Assembly (NCBI RefSeq): GCF_024713975.1
Contig: NC_091105.1
Span: 17,554,439 to 17,618,438 of the forward strand
Origin: Paralichthys olivaceus
Lineage: Eukaryota > Chordata > Actinopteri > Pleuronectiformes > Paralichthyidae
Length of the DNA stretch: 64,000 bases
Direction of reading: 5' to 3'
This document shows, in pieces, positions 1 through 12,962 of the stretch. The position numbers were made by a program, and so were the translations under genes. How positions within the stretch are numbered: position 1 is the stretch's first letter; every line of letters begins with the position of its first letter. The notes under the pieces were generated by a model. It saw only the letters and a list, made by a program, of their open reading frames with translations. It had not been told where the DNA came from and did not search any database.

Positions 1-230
1 CTGGGTTTGGCAGGATTTCATGCAACAGAAATTTAACTGTAAATCTTTGGACGCCTGTTCCAAATACATGATTCTGAACACATGTAGCCTCACATGGGAA
101 GTGTGTCTGTTCACATGAAATTCAAACAGTTGTACACATGAATGAAAGATGTGACGTGAGCAGTTTTTTTATTTCCCAGACAAGTCAATGTCAATGACAG
201 CTATTCTGGTTCTGTGTTTCCTGTGTGTAG

Positions 231-1026
<796 letters not shown>

Positions 1027-1310
1027 CCTTGGAGGCAGGTGGCGGCCAGTGCAGCGATCAGGGCCGGAGGATGACCCTCAAGGACATGAGGAGGGAGAGA
1101 GAGACAGATACAGACAGAAACAGAGACGGATGAGATGTGCCAGAACAAGAGGTGCCAAAGACTTTGTGTAAAATGGACAAACTCATAGTCCTGTCTAATC
1201 CTGTTTGCTCAGCAGTGAGTTGAGACTGATCTTACACGGGTATGTTTTAATATTACAGGATTCAGACACATACCTGGATTTGACGACAGAATGGGACTTT
1301 TTTTTCTTAT

Positions 1311-1316
1311 AATAAA
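1311..1316 (+). promoter_or_regulatory. Candidate poly(A) signal of the ORP-type gene
   Basis: AATAAA lies 285 nt after the stop codon at 1026. Bases 1027-1330 would then be a short 3' UTR. No other strong signal lies between. Confidence 0.55.
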
Positions 1317-1423
1317 TCCAAACCAACAGCTACTGCCATTCTAACTACTTACTTGTTTGCACAATGTACTCAGCAACTTTTGGTCACAACTGTTTTGCAC
1401 AACTAACTGTAAAATATATATAT

Positions 1424-1886
1424 ATAACAATCAGCCAGAGCATTATGACCACACAATGTTGAGGTGACATCACAGGACAATGACACATGTCAACCTCTGG
1501 GAAATACAGTATTCATGGGTGAGTGAACAGTTGATAATCGTAGAGTCCATATTGCAGATGTGGGAGACATTTGCAGTTGTAAAAACCTGAGGAAGACAAC
1601 TGGGTCGGAGTATATTCGAAAGGACCAGGGAGCATGGGATGCTGCTGGTCAGCAGTGGGGAGCACCCATCACAGTGATCAGAGCAGGAACCCTGGAGGAT
1701 GTGCAGGAACAAGTCTGATCCTCTGTTCGTCCATCTCTCAACTTACAGGACTGAAAGGATCTGCTGCTAATGTATCGCTGCCAGATACCACAAGGACCTT
1801 CAGAGGCCTTGTAGACAACATGCCTCAGTGGATCAACTGTGTGGAAGACAAGAGTGGTCATAATGTTTTGGCTCCTCAGTATAGTA
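1424..1886 (+). mobile_element. Internally deleted Tc1/mariner-like transposon
   Basis: The left end (1424-1452) contains CAGCCAGAGCATTATGACCAC. The right end (1854-1886) is its inverted counterpart, GTGGTCATAATGTTTTGGCT. Between them, 1590-1660 resembles the start of the transposase gene of a common fish Tc1-like family (the stretch for its helix-turn-helix, ACTGGGTCGGAGTATATTCG). Bases 1738-1820 resemble its 3' end (CTTACAGGACTGAAAGGATC, CAGATACCACAAGGACCTTC). The middle of the transposase, including the catalytic DDE core, is missing and the remainder has stops, so the element is dead. Family assignment is from memory of the consensus. Confidence 0.8.
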
Positions 1887-2790
1887 TAAGCAGCACTGCA
1901 CATGTGTGAGTGTGTGTCTGGGTGTATGTCTGTGAGAGCGGATGAACCATATAGCCAGTTTGAACAAGCCTGAAAGCACATTTCATAGAACCCAGCGGGA
2001 GCCGGGCAGAATGTAATAAGACTGGTTTCATTAGGAGCTGAAGCTATAGCCCACTGAGCTTCTACCTGAAGCAACTCAATTTTATAGATTTTTTAGGAGG
2101 GAAACAATTTCAGATCTAGGCTCATTCTTCATATTCACCCGGGGAATGCTACTCACTTAAAAACACATACATATATCACAGTAAGGTTGACTGCTAATTA
2201 ACCTCAACATCTAATGAAACCCTCCATTCACTCATGACTACACATACAGCGACCCCAAACCATATATGCTGCAGTTTTATCCAAGAGTTGGAAAAGTCAT
2301 ATTGTAGAAAAATACTCACTCACTTCCCTCGAGTGGGATTTCACCATGCACATGGTTTGGTTTTTACTTGTCTTGGTCATCTGATATGTGCCTCTGAAAT
2401 ATATCTGCATCCACCCAAATTCAACAATTTTTACAAAAGCAAAATTTAATAATCGATAAAAAAAATTCTATCAATCAAGTTTATACCAGACTTTCATTTA
2501 TTTTAGTTTGTATCCCCTGGGAGATGTTTCCATCGAGAAGTAGTGCAGTGTCATCATGTGGATTTGACAAATAAGCAACCAAACACATTGTCCTCCATTT
2601 GACTCAAGTCAACAGACCTATGCAACACTTACTGTAGATGGTTGTTCTTCGGGGGGCTGGGCTTGTGAAATAAGAATCTCTGTATTTGTTTAAAATAAAT
2701 CTCTCTTGTCAAACCTGCTGTCTCCTGAATTGTTTGACGCTTCATTGTTTGTTTTGGTGCTCAAGAGAGGGGGAAGGGCAGTTTAAGATA
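1887..2790. other. Intergenic, nothing recognised
   Basis: Between the Tc1-like remnant and the family B repeat. Open frames here are short, match nothing I know and show no splice-site pattern. Confidence 0.6.
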
Positions 2791-2794
2791 AGCT

Positions 2795-3160
2795 GTTTTC
2801 AGACTTGACCTCCACAGAGTGTCCGTAGAATTGGGTCTTGACTTTCTCCAGATTTAGCCTTTTATACACGCACAACGCAGCAGGAGATTCTCCACTCAAA
2901 CACGTTCACAACACAGAAATCTCTGCAGATTCAGCACTTGTCAGATCAGGAGATATTCTTTTTCTTTTTGATTTTTGCATCTGTCACATTTTAGAATAGT
3001 CACAGCACACCCCCTTGCTCCCGTTGAATCCTGCAGAAGATCTCCTGCTGTGTTTTCACATTAGCTCGTCCAAACTTTATGCTGAGTTTTTACCGGTAAA
3101 AAACCCTGCTGCAGAAAGTCTGGAGGCTCTCACTCTGACATTTCACACATCCAGCACCTG
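2795..3160 (-). repeat. Dispersed repeat, family B, reverse copy
   Basis: Contains CAACGCAGCAGGAGATTCTC and CACAACACAGAAATCTCTGC. These are the reverse complement of matching segments in the copies at 26553-26835 and 34080-34338. The ends carry short TTCAGAC / GTCTGGAGG motifs suggestive of inverted termini. No coding capacity. Confidence 0.65.
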
Positions 3161-3920
3161 AGAGAGTCAGAGGGATCTTTAAAGTCACTGCATGTCTGGA
3201 AGCCAATGTAGAGACGGATAAACATATAAGATATTCAAACCTTTAGAATAAGTGAATCTTGTAATATCACAATGCACAGAGTACTCCATGACAAATAAAA
3301 GTCCTACATTCAAGCATTTGTTTCAGGAAAAGTATTATCCACAAAACGAACTTAAAGTAAAATACACAGTGCCCAATCCATAGTGTTAGACTATATTATC
3401 ATCCAATATATGCAGTTCACAATTGTATTTTTACTATTTACACATGACCGTTGCCAAGCTGGTTGAGTGACACTATGGTAATGTAAGCATCTTCATGCTG
3501 CACACTGTTTGAGCTTTAATCTGCGACAACACATTAGATTTTGTAAACACATTATGTTTTACATTTCAGCTTCACAGTAATTCATGCAATATAAAGGCCA
3601 AGGAACCCCTGGAGTACCTTCACCTCATAATCTGTGGAAACATATAAAGACATACAGTGTAAATTATTGCCTTTGTGTGGAAACTGACCCACAGTGCAGC
3701 AGTATGTACTTGCTGCCATCTGGTGAACAAAAGGAAGCAGTACAATGAGCCAGTGAGGAGAATGAGAATCTGATACGAAACAGGATGGCAGCTTCCTCAA
3801 TGATGAGCCAACTAAGATGATTCATAACTAACTGTGATAAAGGTCATTTACAATATTATTGTAATATGAATAATATTTAACATTATATGTTTATCCTCAT
3901 TTAAATGAGCTAGTTGATTG

Positions 3921-4105
3921 TAAATGGTAAATGGAATGTATTTATATAGCACTTTTCTTCTCATCGACTACTCAAAGTGCTTAGTAACATTTTCCCATTC
4001 ACACTCACACATACACTCCACTTTTTCACACACTGCCGGTGCAGCAAGGAATCGAACTATCAACATTCTGATCAGTGGACAACCCACTTTTTACTCCTGA
4101 GCAAG
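3921..4105 (+). repeat. Dispersed short repeat, family A
   Basis: Begins AATGGTAAATGGAATGTATT followed by TATATAGCACTTTTC, then ACTCAAAGTGCTTAG, a CA-rich ATTCACACTCACACATACAC, a degenerate GGAATCGAAC, and ends CTCCTGAGC. This order of blocks is a very common short non-coding repeat of ray-finned fish. Other pieces lie near 22128, 29383, 39185, 60175 and 61170. Confidence 0.7.
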
Positions 4106-5069
4106 TCCAACACTTTTGCTGTCATCTTTATTGCTGACAACATTTCCCATGTGCTGTTGTAACACAAAGGAGCAGACTGGTTTCCTCAGTGCACTGACCC
4201 TCAACATTTCAGAAAATGTACAGGAGAAAAGGCCAAATTAAAAAAAACAGCTTAAGTCAATAAAACAATATTGAGGTTTCCATCTGCACAGTAGAGGTTG
4301 GAAAGAAAGGGTTCTGATTGGCTGTTTTGTCATAATAACTTTCATATTTACTGTTGTCATGTGGAAACAAAAAATGTTACTGATTAGTCCACTGAATTAA
4401 AATTCTTGCAATCATTTTTTAAGGGAAAAATGTTATTATATTAAAATATATTATTATTGATTTATTTAAGCCCTTGGGATTGACTGGCACCTGTCCAGGG
4501 TGATATGAATTATATTTGCTGGTGAGTAAAATGATGTGTAAAAAACATGGCAGATTAGAGTGTTAATGTTTGATTGTGGTATCAGCAGTGATGCGTCAGT
4601 ATTGTTGTTATTAATCTCATTGACCCTGAACAGGACCAGTTTATTATTAATCTATTATATGGAAAGACTTTGTCACTGGATGGGAAAAACAACAAGACAC
4701 TCAAAGCATCAAACATTTACAGATAAAACTGTAAAATACATTAGATAAGATGACATAAGATGATGTAAGAAGTAGTGGGCAGACAATCCAGTTGACCCAA
4801 GGCCTGAAGCCTGCACTACGAAGCAGCTAGTTAGATAGCTCCTGCGTTTTCAGGGTTACAAAGGTGGTTTACATAATTTTTTTCATTGGTGAAAAGATAT
4901 TACAAACACAATATTGACCTCAAAAATACACCAATAGACAGTAAAAAGGAATTATCTAAAGTAGAAAAGCAGTAATAATAATAACAGTTACAAACATGAT
5001 GTTATTATAAATACAGAAGAATAAGAATAAGTGCGTATATGAAAAATACAATTAAAGTGTGTTTACTGT

Positions 5070-5071
<2 letters not shown>
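4106..5071. other. Intergenic, AT-rich, nothing recognised
   Basis: Only short open frames. The promoter of ggct is probably between here and 5390 but shows no TATA box or CpG island. Confidence 0.5.

Positions 5072-5109
<38 letters not shown>
5072..5109. repeat. (GT)n microsatellite upstream of ggct
   Basis: About 19 uninterrupted GT units, roughly 280 bp before the ggct start codon. Confidence 0.97.
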
Positions 5110-5111
<2 letters not shown>

Positions 5112-5392
5112 CCTAGTGCTGTTGGCTCAACACATGAGGCAAACCAAACTATGTATTGTGAGTGTGAATAGGGCTGTGTGGCAGTACAGGGGATTAGCAT
5201 GAGAATGGTGTGTGAGTGCTGGAAGGCCAGTACTTCATTTCGGTCTCGCTGCAGCTCCAGCTCTCTCCCCTCAGCCTTTTGCTTCTCCACACAATCTGTT
5301 GTGTCTAAACCCTGCTCTCCACCTTCACTCTGATCTCTTCATGCTCAACCCTCCTTGTTCTCTTCTTGCTTCTCTCAGAAACTGGCATCGAC

Positions 5393-7986
5393 ATGGACAA
5401 TAACCGCACCTTCCTATACTTTGCATACGGTAGCAACCTGCTGAAGGAGAGGCTGCAGCTCAGGAACCCGTCTGCAACAGTACACTGTGTGGCCAGGCTC
5501 AAGGTACTGTCTTATATCAAAGGCATCAGGGTTCCGTTCAGAAATGTGTGCACTTACTATTTCTGTCTCTCTGTTTCAGGACTATAAATTAGTGTTTGGG
5601 AACCATAAAGGCCTTGCCAGTGACCGGTGGCATGGAGGTGTGGCCACCATAGAGCACAGCCCAGGGGGCGAGGTGTGGGGTGTGGTGTGGAGGATGAACA
5701 TGTCCGATCTGCAGTCTCTAGACAGGTTGATTTCATGTATCATTTTCTTTAATGCCCAGAATTCTTCAAATGTTTTCCTGTGAAACTAATGTGTTTTTAT
5801 GTGTACGTGTGTGTGTGCACACTCAGTCAAGAAAACGTGACATTAGGTGCATACAGCCCTGTGGAGCTGTCAGTGAACACAAAAGGCCAGGAGGTTGACT
5901 GTCGCACCTACATAATGAACAGCTGCGTGTACGCCCCGCCATCTCCACAGTACCTACAGGTAAGACTCCTTTCACTGCATCAGTGCCTGTGGGGCTTAGA
6001 GCATTTAGTGTTGGAGGAGAGATTCCTTCTAAGCTGATGTGGACGTGGACGTAATCAAATTCATTTAACTTTAAAGGAAAAGGTTGATAACATTCTAACG
6101 CAACAATTCCCATAACAACACCAAAACCATCAACATGTTAATGTGTCTCCCACTACTTTCTGACTTTGCTAGTTACATATTAAAAAATATAATTTTGGGG
6201 AGAGGAGCTGCAGTATCAAGGTTATGCCAAATCATGTGCTTGACCAATCGCGAGTCAGTCTCAGCTGTCATCATTAAGGTATTATCCTATTTTTATCCCA
6301 AAAAACTGAATCGAATCCAAATGTACATGCAGGGAAACATACATCAGTGTGATAACAAGAAACAAAAATGATGATATATTTATCACATACTGTGATTTTC
6401 TTTAATTTGGCCAATGTCCCGTCTATTATCATGGAGCAGGCAGGGTGACCTATATGGCCTAAACTACATTCAGCCAAGAGGAGGCAATCAAAATGATTTG
6501 GCTTCACATTGTCATGTAGTCCATCTGTATATGCAGTACAGTTATGGAGCATACAACAATGGAGCTCTGTGGATCAGAAGGAATCAGGCTGTAAACACAC
6601 AGTACTTGTTAGCAGGAGACAGGAGATACTGGCATGGTTCTTTTCATGGTCCATCTAACATAAATCAATGTCCTTTAACAGCTCTCAGTAAATACTTCCT
6701 CCTGATGTTCAGTTTTTGTCTGAAGTGTTAAAAAGGTGTTGGTCCGATCATATGACAACAAGACAATAAGATTACTGTACCTATCTCAAGCAAGTGAGTT
6801 ACACTGGTCTCTGAGGACATTATACACTAACCTGTACACACTACTTGTTGCTATGATAAAGAACAGATCATATGGGTTAAATTATACATTCAATTTAAAT
6901 AATAGGACAAGGTAGCGCAAAAAAACTGAGACACTGTCATTGAAAAAATTAGTTGCAAAACGTCATCCAGTTTTCATGCATGAAATTGTAAATGATCTTT
7001 GAGTGATTTCAGACATGTTGTGAGTTTGGAGGAAAACAGATACGATCATGAAACAGGTCGGGAGCATCAACTGTTCCCTCCATCCTGTCTATCTGTGAAG
7101 CATCTGGAATAGGGATCAGTCTGCTCACAACCCTGATCACCTGACTGTGTGATCAACAGGTCAGAAGAGTCGGGGCATCCCCCACTGCCATGCTACATTT
7201 TATAGATCTGACAGCTTGTGAGTTAGAATGCCAGATTGTTCATGTGTGGGCTCCAAACATGCCTGAGAGAAAAACAGCATGCTGTGAGGGACGCCGTGGC
7301 TTTGTCTACTAAAGTGTAAATGCAAGAGTCCATTGCATTGTCCCCTGTGTTATACTGGGCATTGTGACCCTAAAAGCTGCTAGGTGTTCTCAGATTTATT
7401 GTGATCTGTGGATCCTGACACACTGTAGCTTACATGGCTGTAACAGACAGAATAATAGAGACCATGCAGCACAGAACAGAGGTGGACAGACTACTGACTA
7501 CATTTACAGTCTGAGTCAGCTAAAGGGAATAGGGGATGTGACAGACAGATCCACAGACAGATGTCTGCTTCTTACAGATGTATGTATTAGCAAAGAAGAA
7601 GAATTCCAACATGAAACATTTGAAAACCTCAACTACTGAGTATAGCTGTTGCTATGGATGACATTGTTTCATAAATACATGCTCACTATGTCTACATCGG
7701 CTGACAGGTGATGACAAATGAATGGATGGAAGAATGGATGGATGGATGGATGGATGGATGGATGGATGGATGGATGGGATTTAGCTGACAACAACATATT
7801 GAGCTTCATCAACCACTGCAGGTGATCATGATGGGAGCAGAGCAGAACGGCTTGCCAAGGGACTACCAGGAGAAGCTGAGAGCAATCAAGACCAACATGT
7901 ATGAGGGTCCTCTTCCCATGATGGCCGAACTAGAGAGAGCCAGAAGAAGAGCAAAGGAGAAGGCCAACCATCGCTCTGACGCCTGA
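5393..7986 (+). CDS. ggct: Gamma-glutamylcyclotransferase
   Basis: Coding exons are 5393-5503, 5580-5725, 5827-5959 and 7822-7986, giving 184 aa (human 188). The enzyme turns gamma-glutamyl amino acids into 5-oxoproline plus free amino acid in the cytosolic glutathione cycle. Visible evidence: [11 protein letters not shown] with the substrate-loop YGSN at residues 12-15; [29 protein letters not shown]; and SLDSQENV, where Glu88 aligns with catalytic Glu98 of human GGCT. The end [27 protein letters not shown] also matches. The ATG at 5393 was chosen because it precedes the family N-terminus. A strong acceptor-like tract (CTTCTTGCTTCTCTCAG) ends at 5378, so an upstream 5' UTR exon is likely. 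The donor after 5725 (GTTGAT) is weak, but its phase fits. The third intron is 1.9 kb and carries a GGAT microsatellite. Confidence 0.95.
7721..7777. repeat. (GGAT)n microsatellite in ggct intron 3
   Basis: Runs of ATGG/GGAT, about 12 units, ending 45 bp before the acceptor of the last ggct exon. Confidence 0.95.
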
Positions 7987-8108
7987 AAATTCAGTCTATG
8001 TCAGGTCCAGTTTTTATCATAGGAAAGAACCTGTAACACTGTTCACTTCATGCTTAACTTAATTCCACCTGCCAGGACTTTGACAAGACCACTGTTAACT
8101 GAAGATAT

Positions 8109-8114
8109 AATAAA
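8109..8114 (+). promoter_or_regulatory. Poly(A) signal of ggct
   Basis: AATAAA 123 nt after the ggct stop, implying a short 3' UTR. Confidence 0.75.
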
Positions 8115-11100
8115 GGATTTATGGGTTCAGCATGGTCATGTGTGTCCTTTTATTGGCCCTTAAAATAATTCCACCATTTGGTTCTTCAAATGAAATACGA
8201 ATATTGTGCCAAGGCGAAGCTGTAAATCTCATCTTATCTTTCTAATCGGTCGGTTGGATCTTTGTTGTACATACTGTAAATATCTGCTCAAATGCCCTGT
8301 CCAGTGTTTGAGCGTGGTCCATGGATGGGCGAGATGCAGTTTTTTTCTGCTCCATGTTATGTCAGGAAGGCAGGTATCATCGCTATTTTGTCCCTTTTCT
8401 TTTTGTTATTTAGGTAATTTAATGGAACCATTTATAAATGGTTTGTTTGTTGTTTTCGCCACGCTTACCCAGATACCTATTTCGACTGTGATGAGTTAAT
8501 ACATTTTGTTGGACAGCAATCTGCTGTGGCACTGGTCATCCATGGGAGGGGGTCAAGAGGGGGAGAGTCATTTTTTTAATAACATGCTCTGGTTCCCCCT
8601 CAACCCAGGAATGTTACATTACCTTTGGGTGTTGCTAGGATTTTTATCAGTACAGTCTGACAGTGCTTAAATACATTCTTGGTCTTCTCTCTCCCACATT
8701 TTTCTCTTTTCGGTTCAACTGGGCAGATGGCTGCTGATCCCAAATCTGGTTCTGATGGTTTCTTTTGCCAAACAGAGTTTTTTTTCTCTCCACTTCTCAA
8801 TCATGCTTAGTAAAGGGTCTTTATATAAAGTATGTTTTGATTTGGCACCACTTAAGTACAATTGAATATAATCATATATAGTTATCGTATCGTAATATAT
8901 AGTATACTAGTTAGACTGGCCCCAGTTCTCTCTTTGAAGCACATGTCTGATGGGCCTTTAAAGTGTAGAGAAGCTGTTCTGGGTTATGGAAACAGGACAA
9001 ATTATTGGCCCCCACGAGAGTCGACCCTTGTAAAATTCCATGTCTGTTGACAAAACATGCCTCCCATGCCCCCCTGTGTGAGCCGCACTTCTCTGCAGCA
9101 TCTTTCTCCAAAAATGCTCTCTTCACTTCAAACATGCTTTCCAGGACTCTTTCCCACCCAAGCAGAGTTCTGACAAAATCCCAAACAAACACAGCATAAG
9201 AGACAGAGGAATGAATCTAGAACAGACGGCTGTCCTGTCTGTGGGGATCAAGGCAAAACAGATTCTTCTCTGTGGTGCAGCTGCAACTTGCATTCATAGA
9301 TTCAAATGGTCTCGAGCAGCACAGAGTTGCCTGGAGACTCCCACGGGGTTTCTGCCACAGTGACCAGGACCTAGCGAGCAGTCAAACGTTCTTCTTAGGA
9401 TAGAAGTGCTTTATCTATTTTCTGATTCTAATTATTTTTCAAGCCTCGATTAAGTCTCCAGAACGGTGTCATTACAAATACTAACACTAAATTCTAATAG
9501 TAGAAAAAACAGATCTACCAACCAACCAATTAGGAATGCACCTTGTAATGATACACTGAATGAACGATGTATCTATTCATGACTGGTCCATATTCTCCTC
9601 TTCCTCTTTGGATTTACTTTATTAAGCATAAATACCACTACTGCAGGGACTTGTTTCTTCATTACTGATATATGCCGAATGCTGATGACATTTTACTCTT
9701 CTATATTGACACTCATCGTAACATACAATGTTACATACATGTTGCAAAGTGTGGCTTGCAATAAACTTGTTGAATTCTGACGGTCTGTAGGCAGCTTTAT
9801 TATTATTATGCTTAATGTTTTTGATTCTCATTTGTTGGATACTTTACAGGAGTTTATTCTGATATTTAAAGTCTGTTCAGCACAGAGCAGTTTGCTGAAA
9901 CAGTTCATTCTTTCATTCTTCTTGAAAGGACGGTTTCTATTTAGTTTCATTTTGGACCCCCTCTTGCCCCAAACCTCCCACCCAATCCACACCTACCGTC
10001 CTTTGTGGATTTTAATTATTGCTCATCATACAGTGAACAAGACCACAAAACAAATTTGTTTTAACACGTCTCAAAGAGGAATTTCTGGAGTTGTCATAAA
10101 ACAAATACTGCATCCAAAAAAATCTTGAAAAATGCTTTGAACCTATATTCAAACGAATGTATACTGTGCAACTGTTGCAAGTATTACTGACAGCCCCTTC
10201 TCCCCTGTCACATTTTAACAATGTTTGACTTTCAAAATATATTTGTCCCTGCTTGAATCAAACAGCGGGAGTAGAGTCTTCGTTGTGCATGAAGGGTCTG
10301 TCGGATGAGATTACTGAAGCCCAGACTAAATGAATTCTTTTAGGAACAGCTTATTCAGTGGAGAAAACGCAGTGTCTTAAACCAGAGTTATATTGAAGTA
10401 AGAACAGTGCTCTTGTTGGACACTTTATACTACCCTTTTTCATTCAGTTTGTTCCAACACATCTTGAAACAAGAAAAAAGTATCCTGTCTTGTCCTAGAG
10501 TCGTAAATGCTGAGCCTATCGGCCCCCAGAGGCCCTGACAAACATGGTCTCTCGTGTGGGTTGGACTCAACAACAGTTAAGTAGGACACAGCAAGAATCC
10601 ACATACGGGTCATTACACAAGCAGCTGCATCACCATCTGAGAGCCATGGTGGCCTGAATGGGGCAGTTTTCTTTGGGACAGTTAGTGGTGGGGGGGGCTT
10701 CAATGAAAACAGTGAGGCCTGTGAATTATTAAGAGTAACCGAGACATCCAAAAAGAACTGCTTTTGAGCTTTTCAAGTATAAATTTATAATGTTTGAGAC
10801 ACTATTCACGTCCTTTTGGGATTTAGTGGGAGGTTCTGTAAATTTAGAATAACATCTGAAAGGTCATGCAAATCACAAACCAAAGCTACAAACATTCTCT
10901 GATACCCTGTAATGATTTCTGGGCCATGGAACAAGTAAGAACAAAGTAATGATGATGGGTCACTAACCCGAATGGAGAAGGTATCAACACAGATTGATAG
11001 GCATACCAGACTGTACAGAAGGTCCTGTGCCTGAAAATAAAGCAAAGAACCAGTTAATGAATATTTCATTCCAACTGGGCTGGCCCAAAGGAGCTCAGAC

Positions 11101-11420
11101 ATCTGGAAGGAGCTGAGAGTAGCACCACCTCTGATCCATGTATGTAAGTGTAAGCTCTGGGTTTAGAACTCTGTGCCTTCTGAGCTGTCAAATGTCTTCT
11201 GGGATCGATTTGCTCAAATGACAATGTGCGAGTGAAAATCACAAAATGTATTGTTTTACACAATGAGAGCAAACCCCAGCAACAGCATGCCACTGATGGG
11301 GCAATGTGTCATATGTGCACACTAACTATTTGAATGACTGTAATTCTGTAGTGAAATAAGATATGAAAATGAAATCAAAACTAAACATTTACTGTAGACT
11401 CTTATTATTCAATAATGGAT
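8115..11420. other. Intergenic ggct to slc6a20, nothing recognised
   Basis: No exon-like segment with flanking splice sites and no recognisable protein. Short homopolymers, for example a G run near 10690. Confidence 0.55.
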
Positions 11421-11432
11421 TGGGTTAATTTG

Positions 11433-11841
11433 GGTAATGTGGGACATCTAAGCTTCAGTTTCTTTATTTCCTGATCTAACAAAATCCAGGCAACAGGACT
11501 TGGACGATAATTTAGCATGGATATCATGTGACTGAAATTACATGACTTCATGGTAGTGATGTCACAGAAGGGGGCAGGCCAAGTGACAATCAGAAGCCCG
11601 CCCCTTGGCATAGCATGGCAAGGTCAATGACATCAGATACTGACAAGATTAATGTTAAGGAAATAAATCTGTCACTAATAAAACAATGTTACTAGTTGTT
11701 ATTAAATTGTGTTTGTGTGTATTCAAGCAACAAAATATGCACTGAGTTGTTTAAAATGTGTTTTTAAAACATTTTTAGTTGTACCACTTTATCAAATCTG
11801 ATTGGTAATGTGGGACAGCATGCTTTGGGTAATCTGGGACA
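11433..11841. repeat. Three copies of GGTAATSTGGGACA
   Basis: The 14-mer GGTAATGTGGGACA occurs at 11433-11446 and 11804-11817, and with one change (GGTAATCTGGGACA) at 11828-11841. The last two are 24 bp apart. Probably the core of an unidentified dispersed repeat. Confidence 0.6.
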
Positions 11842-12279
11842 GTCATTGAAGTTCTATTAATGAGGGAAATGTGTATTTAGGGACTGCCTGAAGTAAAAAA
11901 AAAAAAGATAAACTAAACAGATGCAGCATATTGTCTCTAGTGTCAGACAAGAGTTGATGGTAAATACAGTTGTTCCTAACTCTTCAAACTGATTGTCTGG
12001 TTAGTTAACTAACACATAATCAGTCAGCTCTAGGACAGAGATGATCCTGAGGTCCCCACTACTCAGACAGTCATACCCCACTCATCTCATTTCTGAGGTT
12101 AAACAACTTCTAAAAATAAATATTTATAGATTCTGAAAATTTGGGGACATTTGTGAATGAATGTCCTAATAATAAACTTAAATTATTCATTTGTAAGACC
12201 TAAATAGTTCTTTTTCACTCAATGGCCGTTGTTCCCTAAAACTATTGTTATTAAACAAAAGACCAAATGTCCTTGCTCC

Positions 12280-12570
12280 TAGCCGTGGGCCACTTCAGGC
12301 GATGCTGTGACCCTTCTGACCTTCTAGTGGCCGGGACAAAATGGATGTGAGCACTTGTAAAACAGCAAATGTGGCCCAAATATCCCAAAACAAATGTGGG
12401 CCTCTTTGGAGGTGCTCTAGGCAAGATGTGATCTGAATGTGAACCTAAGCGAGGCCCAAGTGGAAAACGGTGAATGTGGCCCAAATGGCACAAAACCTAT
12501 TTGGGCCACTTTTGGCTCCTTTGGCCCAGATCTGGCAAAGTGTGGGAAATGGCATGTGGACCAAATGCCT
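12280..12570. repeat. Degenerate tandem repeat with GTGGCCCAAAT units, period about 105 bp
   Basis: AATGTGGCCCAAATATCCCA near 12366 and AATGTGGCCCAAATGGCACA near 12472 head two diverged units, each containing GGGCC..CTTTGG. A partial third unit precedes them near 12288. Similar sequence recurs near 25480. Confidence 0.65.
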
Positions 12571-12824
12571 CCTCTGCTTCAATATGAGTGTTTGTTTTCT
12601 TTGATTTTGAAACACTGGCCTTATGTTGATGTTATTTCTTTAGATGCCTATTGCATTTTAAATGAACGATTTGATTTGATTTTTAAAACGTAATTAACAG
12701 CCCCCTCAGTCAACTCATCCTGGCGCCAGACCTGAGGTGAAGTTATTCAGTAACACCAAACTAATCGTATTACTAAGGACCCTCCTCCTGACAGTCGGGG
12801 GCCACGCTGCAGCCACGGTGCGCG

Positions 12825-12832
12825 TATATAAA
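12825..12832 (+). promoter_or_regulatory. TATA box of slc6a20
   Basis: TATATAAA in a GC-rich setting, 131 nt upstream of the ATG at 12963. The start site would be expected near 12855, giving a 5' UTR of about 105 nt. A TATA promoter fits a tissue-restricted epithelial transporter. Confidence 0.75.
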
Positions 12833-12962
12833 CGCAGCCAGAGCGCGCGGCGGCACACACCTCCACGCACCGCGCATTGATCCGCTGCCTGTAATCAACT
12901 TCACAGAGCCTCTGAAGTTTGACTGCTGTGCTCAGACCTGCACACGATCACAGGACTTAACC

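Noticed and set aside
1649-2074. 141-codon minus-strand frame
   Set aside because: It lies mostly on the antisense strand of the dead Tc1-like element.
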